53,946 nt of DNA from Planctomycetota bacterium (GTDB lineage Bacteria; Planctomycetota; B15-G4): assembly GCA_029259695.1 (NCBI GenBank), contig JAJDEQ010000217.1, positions 1 through 53,946 on the forward strand, given 5' to 3'. The translations under genes were made by a program, and so were the position numbers. A model generated the notes under the pieces. The model was given only the letters and a program-made list of their open reading frames with translations, searched no databases and was not told the DNA's origin. The first letter of the stretch is position 1, and each line of letters begins with the position of its first letter. Shown here piece by piece: positions 49,257-53,946 of this stretch.

Positions 49257-49287
49257 GACGACCCGGCGGTCTCCCCGCCGGGTCGTC
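49257..49287 (+). terminator. Strong 13-bp hairpin after the dehydrogenase gene
   Basis: GACGACCCGGCGG (49257-49269) pairs perfectly with CCGCCGGGTCGTC (49275-49287) over a 5-base loop, 28 bases after the stop. No T-run follows. It is the most stable stem-loop noticed in the window and probably ends or stabilises the transcript. Confidence 0.65.
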
Positions 49288-49294
49288 TGCATTC

Positions 49295-49315
49295 CGGGCC
49301 CCCTGCAGGGGCCCG
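49295..49315 (+). terminator. Second hairpin after the dehydrogenase gene
   Basis: CGGGCCCC (49295-49302) pairs with GGGGCCCG (49308-49315) over a 5-base loop, seven bases after the first hairpin. It likely reinforces termination. Confidence 0.45.
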
Positions 49316-49534
49316 TCAGCAGGGGTGCTGGCGCCACGCTGGCAACCCCGCCGGCGCAGCATCCGGGTCTTCGAGATCCAAGGCGGGCCGCTGGGTGTGG
49401 AGGTCGGGGCGCCCCGGCCCTAACCTGGGCCGCTTCGCGGGAGCGCCGGCCGCACGGGCCTCGCGCTCCGGGGTTCTCGGCCGCGTGGCGGCGGTGGGCC
49501 CGGGCGAGCTGCTGCCCTCCGATCGGATCCTCGC

Positions 49535-50596
49535 TTGCACCTGTTCCGTCGTCACGCCGCGCCGTCGTGCGCCTTGCTGGCCGCCCTGCTCCTCGGAGCC
49601 TGCGGAGCCGGTGCGGGCGCCGATGACCGCGGCACCGATGACGGCGGCGCCGATCACGCCGGCACCGATGCGGCGGTCGGCGCGCTGCTCGCGGCCGAGG
49701 GCGGCGTGTTGTCGCCGGGCTCCGGTGCGGGCGAGCCCGGTTTCCCGCGTCGGGTGGAGATGCCCGACGGGAGGTGGGTGGAGCTGCCACGGGCGCCGCG
49801 GCGCATCGTGCCCGCCGCGGCCGGCAGCGTCGACCTGGTGTGCGCGTTGGTGCCGCCCGAACGGGTGGCGGCCCTGCCCGAACAGGCGCTGATCTACTCG
49901 GGGCTGCGCGACCCGGCCAGTCCGTACCTGCAGCGTCCGCGCTTCGACCACTACATGGCCGAGCCGCTGCTGATGGTGCAGCCGGACCTGGTCGTGGCCT
50001 ACTCGCTGCAGTCGCTCGACACCACGCGGGTGCTGGTGGACGGCGGCATCTCCGTGGTGACCCTGTCGGATCCGGCCAGCTACGGCGACCTGCGCGATCA
50101 GGTGGTCCTGCTGGGACGCCTGCTCGGGGTCGAGACGCGGGCCGGCGAGCTGTTGCAGGAGCTCGACGACCGCGTGGCGCGCCTGGCCGCCGGTGCCGTG
50201 GCCCGCCGTGAGCTGCGCGTGTTGTCCTACGCCAACTACGGTGGCGGCGGTTGGGCGGCGGCCGCGGAGACGACCGCCGACGAGATCATCCGCATGGCCG
50301 GACTGCGCAACGCCATGAGCGAAGTGGGCGAGACCGGGCATGTGCGCATCGGCTTCGAGGAGTTGCTGGTGCTGGATCCGGATCTGCTGCTCGTGGGGCG
50401 CACCGGCGAGGGCGAACTGGGTGCGACGGGGCGCTTCCTGCGCAGCGAACCCGTCTTGCAGCAGCTCTCGGCGGTGCGGTCCGGAGGTATCATCGAGCTG
50501 GACAGCTGGCTCTTCGCGACCGTGTCGCACGAGATGGTGTCGGCGGCGGAGCAACTCGCCGCCCGGGTCGATGCCCATCTCGAGGGGCGTCGGTGA
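49535..50596 (+). CDS. ABC transporter substrate-binding lipoprotein, BtuF/FecB type
   Basis: The protein (353 residues) begins with TTG at 49535 and a lipoprotein signal with lipobox LGAC (Cys23). A repetitive Gly/Asp/Ala linker (about 25-50) leads into the class III binding fold: PRRIVPAAAGSVDLVCAL, MVQPDLVVAYS, LLGRLLGVE and ADEIIRMAGLRNAMSEVG. Such proteins bind corrinoids, haem or iron-siderophores. The gene overlaps the permease start (GTGA). The ligand cannot be set; no riboswitch or Fur box was recognised upstream. A downstream start would remove the signal peptide, which supports the unusual TTG. Confidence 0.85.
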   Translation: MHLFRRHAAPSCALLAALLLGACGAGAGADDRGTDDGGADHAGTDAAVGALLAAEGGVLSPGSGAGEPGFPRRVEMPDGRWVELPRAPRRIVPAAAGSVDLVCALVPPERVAALPEQALIYSGLRDPASPYLQRPRFDHYMAEPLLMVQPDLVVAYSLQSLDTTRVLVDGGISVVTLSDPASYGDLRDQVVLLGRLLGVETRAGELLQELDDRVARLAAGAVARRELRVLSYANYGGGGWAAAAETTADEIIRMAGLRNAMSEVGETGHVRIGFEELLVLDPDLLLVGRTGEGELGATGRFLRSEPVLQQLSAVRSGGIIELDSWLFATVSHEMVSAAEQLAARVDAHLEGRR

Positions 50597-51699
50597 GCAG
50601 CGACCGCGCCAGGAGCGCCGCGGTGCAGCCGGCCATCTCGCCACGGGCCTGGGCCCTGGGCGGGCTGCTCCTCGCGGCGCTGCCCTTCCTCTTGTTGTGG
50701 TCGGTGCGCACGGGGCCGACCGGCCTGCACGAGTTGGACGTGACCTGGCGTGGTTGCCTGGCCGCCTTCGGCTGGGGCGAGCCGCTCGACGTGCGGCTGC
50801 AGCCGATCGTGGAGTTGCGTCTGTGGCGCGTGCTGACCGCCGCGGGAGTGGGCGCGGCCCTGGCGTGTTCGGGAGCGTTGATCCAGGGTGTCTTCCGCAA
50901 CGGGTTGGCGGCGCCGTCCGTGATCGGTGTCACGTCGGGGGCCACCCTGGGCGCGAGTTGCGGGATCCTGGTCATGGCGGGCTACGGCGCGTCCGTGCTG
51001 GGCCTGAGCGATCTGGGTCGGGCCACCTTCGTGATCCCGTTGTTCGGGTTCGTCGGGGCCATGGGCGTGGTGACCTTCGTGACCATGCTGTCGTCGCCGG
51101 GCGGGCGCCTCAGCGCGCCGACGCTGCTGCTCAGCGGCATCGCGGTGAACACCTGCCTGGCGGGTGTGCTCGCGTTGATGAGCTTCCTCGTGCTCCAGGA
51201 GGACATCGACGTGGCGCGGGCCATGCAGCAGTGGACCTTCGGCACGTTCGACGACCGCTCGCCGTATCACGCCGCCACGGTGTGGTGCGGGATCGCCCTG
51301 ACCATGCTCGTGCTGCCCTTCGTCTCCTGGGAACTGGACCTGATGCAGGGCGGTGAGGAAGACGCCCGCGCGCTGGGCGTGTCCACCGTGCGCGTGCGCG
51401 TGCTGTGCATCGTCGCTGCCGCGTTCGCCGCCTCGGCAGCGGTGGCGGTCTCGGGGCAGGTGGCCTTCGTGGGGCTGGTGGTGCCGCACGTGCTGCGCCT
51501 GCTCGCCGGGCGCAGTCACCGCTCCCTGGTGCCGCTGTCCCTGCTGGGCGGCGCCGTGTTCCTGGTGGGGCTCGACCTGGCCCAGCGCACCTGGCTCGGA
51601 GACCGGGCGTTGCAACCGGGCGTGATGATGGCCCTGGTCGGCGGCCCGTTCTTCCTGGCCCTGCTCCTGTTCCATCGACGCGAGATCGAAGCGTGGTGA
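50593..51699 (+). CDS. ABC transporter permease, BtuC/FecCD type
   Basis: This is a 368-residue inner-membrane permease with about ten helices. The family marks are LRLWRVLTAAGVGAALACSGAL and IQGVFRNGLAAPSVIGVTSGATLGA near the N-terminus, ARALGVSTVRVR as the ATPase-contact loop, and GQVAFVGLVVPHVLRLLAG. It starts with GTG inside the stop of the binding-protein gene and its own stop overlaps the ATPase start, so the three subunits are made together. Confidence 0.93.
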   Translation: MSSDRARSAAVQPAISPRAWALGGLLLAALPFLLLWSVRTGPTGLHELDVTWRGCLAAFGWGEPLDVRLQPIVELRLWRVLTAAGVGAALACSGALIQGVFRNGLAAPSVIGVTSGATLGASCGILVMAGYGASVLGLSDLGRATFVIPLFGFVGAMGVVTFVTMLSSPGGRLSAPTLLLSGIAVNTCLAGVLALMSFLVLQEDIDVARAMQQWTFGTFDDRSPYHAATVWCGIALTMLVLPFVSWELDLMQGGEEDARALGVSTVRVRVLCIVAAAFAASAAVAVSGQVAFVGLVVPHVLRLLAGRSHRSLVPLSLLGGAVFLVGLDLAQRTWLGDRALQPGVMMALVGGPFFLALLLFHRREIEAW

Positions 51700-52490
51700 C
51701 GCTCAGCGGTGAGCAGCTCTCGTTCGACTACCCCGGCCCCTTGCGCGCCGTGGATCAGATCGACGTGTCGGTCGCCACCGGCGAGATGCTCGTGGTGCTG
51801 GGGCCCAACGGCTCGGGCAAGAGCACCCTGATCAAGCTCCTGTCGGGCATGCTCGTGCCGCGCAGCGGGCGGGTCGAGCTGGACGGCCGGGGGGTGCGCA
51901 CGCTGCCCTTGCGCGATCGCGCGCGCCGGTTGGCGATGGTGCCGCAGCAGTTGCCGGTGCTCTCCGATGTCACCGTGGACCGCTTCGTGCTGGGTGGGCG
52001 CTACGCGCACATGGCGCGTTGGCGCGGCCCCCAGTCCGACGACCTGGCGGCCATCGAACGCTCGCTGGAGCTGGCGGACGCCGCGGGCGTGGGTGATCGC
52101 CGTCTCACGGATCTCTCGGGCGGACAGCGACAGCGGGTGCTGATCGCGCGTGCGCTGGCTCAGCAGGCCGACGTGCTGCTGGTGGACGAGCCCACGACGT
52201 CGCTCGACCCGGAGCACCAGGTGAAGGTGTTCGACCTGCTGGCCCGACTGGCCGCCGACGGCCGCGCGGTGTGCGTGGTCACGCACGACCTCAACCTGGC
52301 CAGTCAGTTCGCCACGCGGCTGTGCGTGCTCGCCGGCGGTCGGGTGGTGGCCGGCGGCACCGTCGACGAGGTCCTGCGCGGCGACGTGCTCGAGCCCGTC
52401 TACGGGCCGCACCTGCACTTCGGCCGCATGCCCGCGCCGGACGGCCGCCCGTTCGTGTTGCCGTGGCTCGACGCGCCGGCGGAGCCTTAG
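51696..52490 (+). CDS. ABC transporter ATPase, BtuD/FecE type
   Basis: The GTG at 51696 (a second GTG lies one codon earlier) gives 264 residues. Walker A GPNGSGKS is at 36-43, the signature is LSGGQRQRVLIARALAQQ, Walker B is VLLVDEPTTSLDPEHQ and the switch histidine is in VTHDLN. It completes the corrinoid/haem/iron-chelate importer. The short C-terminal tail is typical. Its stop is followed by a 15-bp-period repeat region shared with the convergent MCE gene. Confidence 0.94.
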   Translation: MTLSGEQLSFDYPGPLRAVDQIDVSVATGEMLVVLGPNGSGKSTLIKLLSGMLVPRSGRVELDGRGVRTLPLRDRARRLAMVPQQLPVLSDVTVDRFVLGGRYAHMARWRGPQSDDLAAIERSLELADAAGVGDRRLTDLSGGQRQRVLIARALAQQADVLLVDEPTTSLDPEHQVKVFDLLARLAADGRAVCVVTHDLNLASQFATRLCVLAGGRVVAGGTVDEVLRGDVLEPVYGPHLHFGRMPAPDGRPFVLPWLDAPAEP

Positions 52491-52512
52491 TCGCGGGACC
52501 CGGCGAGGTCTT

Positions 52513-52588
52513 GGTTCGGGTCGCAGCGGTCCGCTCGCGTCGCGTCGGTCCGGGTTGGGTCGGTCCGCGTCGCGTCGGTCGCGCTCAG
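52513..52588. repeat. Degenerate 15-bp tandem repeats between two convergent genes
   Basis: Units beginning GGTTCGG, GGTCCGC, GGTCCGG, GGTCCGC and GGTCGCG start at 52513, 52528, 52547, 52562 and 52577. Most have a 15-bp period; the second is 19 bp. The array fills most of the 108-bp gap between the ATPase and MCE gene stops. Confidence 0.7.
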
Positions 52589-52598
52589 ACTGGCGAGG

Positions 52599-53946
52599 TC
52601 AGGGCAGCAGGCGCGGCAGGATCGCGATCACTGCGGCGTCGTCGTCGTCGAGCAGCAGCAGGCCCACGAGCCTGCCGTCGCCGCGGGCGACCACGCAGGC
52701 GCCGTGCCAGGTCCGCTCGATCGACAGGGCGGGGTCCACGTGCCAGTGATCGTCCTCGGCCGTGAGGCGCGAGGCGGCCAACGAGAGCGGCGCGCCGCCG
52801 TCGCGCACCGCGAGGCAGTCCTCGACGTCCTGGGGGATGCGTTGGCGTTCACGCGGCCAGGGGCTGACCGGCGGGGTGGTCTTCATCAGCGCGAGCAGTT
52901 CGCCCAACGCCTCGGGTGCCCCGGTCAGGGGCAGACGCTCGCCGGCGACCTCGATCACCGAGGTGTCCGCGTGGGCCGCTTCGCTCGGCGTGAGCAGGTC
53001 GGTCGGCCCGAGCAGCCCGCCCTCCACGGCGAGCACCCAGCCTTCGCGGTGCTCATCGCTGGTCCACAGCCGACCCTCCTGCCACTGCAGGGCGGCACGC
53101 AGGGGTTGGGGTGTGGGTTCGGCCTGGGGCAGCAGGGACTGGCCCACGGGCAGGGCCGGGCGCCAGGTCAACCACTCCCGTTCGGCGTCGGTGGCCAACT
53201 GGAAGTGATGGCCGGTGGACACGACCTCGCCCGCGTCGGAGGGCGTGGCCAGGGCGATCCCGCCGGCGATCAGCGCGTCGAGCGTGTCGAGGTGCAGCTT
53301 GAGGCCGGTGATGCCCACGTCGGCGGAGAAACCGCTCACGTCCCAGAAGCGCGTCTGCTCGCGCACGAGCTGGACGTACGGCTTGCGGATGCGCACGCGG
53401 ACTTCGACGCTGCGCGCGTCGGCGGCCAGCGCCACCGAGAGCACCGAACCCACGCGGATCTTGCGGTAGGTGACCGGCGAGCCCGGCCGCAGGCTGCCGC
53501 GATGGGTGCCGTCGAGCACGATCTCCAGGCCGCCCGGTTCGAGCGCATCCGGGACCGGCGGGGCGGACAGACCCACGAAGCGGCGCTGGAGTGCGCCACT
53601 GCCGGGGATCACCTGCAGGTAGCGGGAGCCGATCAGGGTCTCGAGTCCGGCCACGCCGCTCAGCCCGAGCTGCGGCCGCACGATCCAGAAGCGGCTGCCG
53701 ACTCGGGCCAGGTTCTCGCCCTCCGGCCGCAGCAGCACGTCGACGCCCACGCCGTCGGCGTCCAGGGCGACCCCGTCCACGGCGCCCACCACGATCCCGC
53801 GGTGACGCAGGACGTCGCCCGCCTTGAGTCCGTGCCCCCGGTCGAATTGGATCGTGATCGGGATGCCGCGGTTGCCCCAGGCCTGGAAGGCGAGCACCGC
53901 CGCCACCAGCGCGGCGGCGATGGGCACGATCCAGATCCAGCTCCAG
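52599..53946 (-). CDS. MCE/MlaD-domain protein, PqiB-like (5' end outside the window)
   Basis: The frame is open to the window edge, and the first visible residues (WSWIWIVPIAAALVAAVLAF) are the N-terminal membrane helix expected near the start of PqiB/YebT proteins, so only a short N-terminus is missing. Two MCE domains follow: ITIQFDRGHGLKAGDVLRHRGIVVG and, about 115 residues later, IVLDGTHRGSLRPGSPVTYRKIRVG. MCE proteins form periplasmic rings or tubes for lipid transport between membranes. E. coli PqiB has three MCE domains; here the third is replaced by an unrecognised C-terminal part ending in an acidic DDDD stretch. A pqiA-like partner would be expected upstream. Confidence 0.85.
   Translation of the reverse strand, partial: WSWIWIVPIAAALVAAVLAFQAWGNRGIPITIQFDRGHGLKAGDVLRHRGIVVGAVDGVALDADGVGVDVLLRPEGENLARVGSRFWIVRPQLGLSGVAGLETLIGSRYLQVIPGSGALQRRFVGLSAPPVPDALEPGGLEIVLDGTHRGSLRPGSPVTYRKIRVGSVLSVALAADARSVEVRVRIRKPYVQLVREQTRFWDVSGFSADVGITGLKLHLDTLDALIAGGIALATPSDAGEVVSTGHHFQLATDAEREWLTWRPALPVGQSLLPQAEPTPQPLRAALQWQEGRLWTSDEHREGWVLAVEGGLLGPTDLLTPSEAAHADTSVIEVAGERLPLTGAPEALGELLALMKTTPPVSPWPRERQRIPQDVEDCLAVRDGGAPLSLAASRLTAEDDHWHVDPALSIERTWHGACVVARGDGRLVGLLLLDDDDAAVIAILPRLLP

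Larger units (their letters stand above)
49229..49534. other. 306-bp intergenic region before the BtuF-like gene
   Basis: The left part holds two hairpins (listed separately) that end the dehydrogenase transcript. The right 200 bases must hold the promoter of the BtuFCD-type operon. I looked for a cobalamin riboswitch (conserved box AGCCAGGAGACCTGCC) and did not find one. No other gene is supported. Confidence 0.4.

Noticed and set aside
49229..49534. Cobalamin riboswitch upstream of the BtuF-like gene
   Set aside because: The conserved B12 box and the flanking stems were not found by eye on the + strand.

Overview
The window is dense, very G+C-rich bacterial chromosome with one tRNA gene (tRNA-Cys), no insertion sequences, no phage genes and no CRISPR array. 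The best guess for the host is a planctomycete of the deep, high-G+C marine lineages. This is inferred from several traits: lipoprotein and TPR-bearing secretins, ExbB with a cleaved signal peptide followed by two ExbDs, and three secreted proteins that share a C-terminal module ending in LPAG...Q...LSNAL. No ribosomal gene is present to prove it.

Layout. 1-2865 (+): the end of an MBOAT O-acyltransferase, coaD, a RidA homologue and a small membrane protein. 3106-10104 (+): a complete dipeptide/oligopeptide ABC importer (binding protein, two permeases, two ATPases); its OppC-like permease carries an insertion of about 320 residues. 10165-15157 (-): a small lipoprotein and a second Opp set without ATPases (OppC, OppB, binding protein), preceded by a HAD phosphatase. 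15311-31768 (-): a long, tightly packed block read leftwards as rsmE, type-4 uracil-DNA glycosylase, a PilM-PilN fusion, a PilO-like protein, an FN3-bearing protein in the PilP position, a lipoprotein secretin, two TPR proteins, ExbB, ExbD, ExbD and a second secretin paralogue. 32108-35651: leucyl aminopeptidase, two unrecognised small proteins and a CitE/HpcH lyase. 35867-40314: tRNA-Cys, a secreted protein with six calcium-loop motifs, and a quaternary-amine-type ABC importer (ATPase plus fused binding protein/permease). 40472-45523: a GT-C glycosyltransferase, two methyltransferases and an M32 carboxypeptidase. 45564-49228: a divergent pair, secreted subtilase and secreted glucose/sorbosone dehydrogenase-like propeller. 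49535-52490: a BtuFCD/FecBCD-type importer. 52599-end: the start-truncated part of a PqiB/MCE protein.

The most unusual region is 15.3-31.8 kb. It holds counterparts of the inner-membrane platform of type IV pili or type II secretion (PilM/N/O/P, equivalent to GspL/M/C) and a secretin. The window contains no GspE/PilB ATPase, GspF/PilC or pseudopilin. In their place are a proton-motive-force motor of the ExbB/ExbD/ExbD kind, large TPR proteins and a second secretin. A reasonable hypothesis is an envelope-spanning machine in which a PMF motor is coupled to a secretin channel.

A second pattern concerns gene ends. All five junctions between convergent protein genes carry a short tandem duplication of 14-23 bp period, different in sequence each time and often containing the stop codons. 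Larger arrays (5 x 23 bp and 10 x 9 bp) lie at two other gene boundaries, and a 5 x 15 bp array lies inside the first gene.
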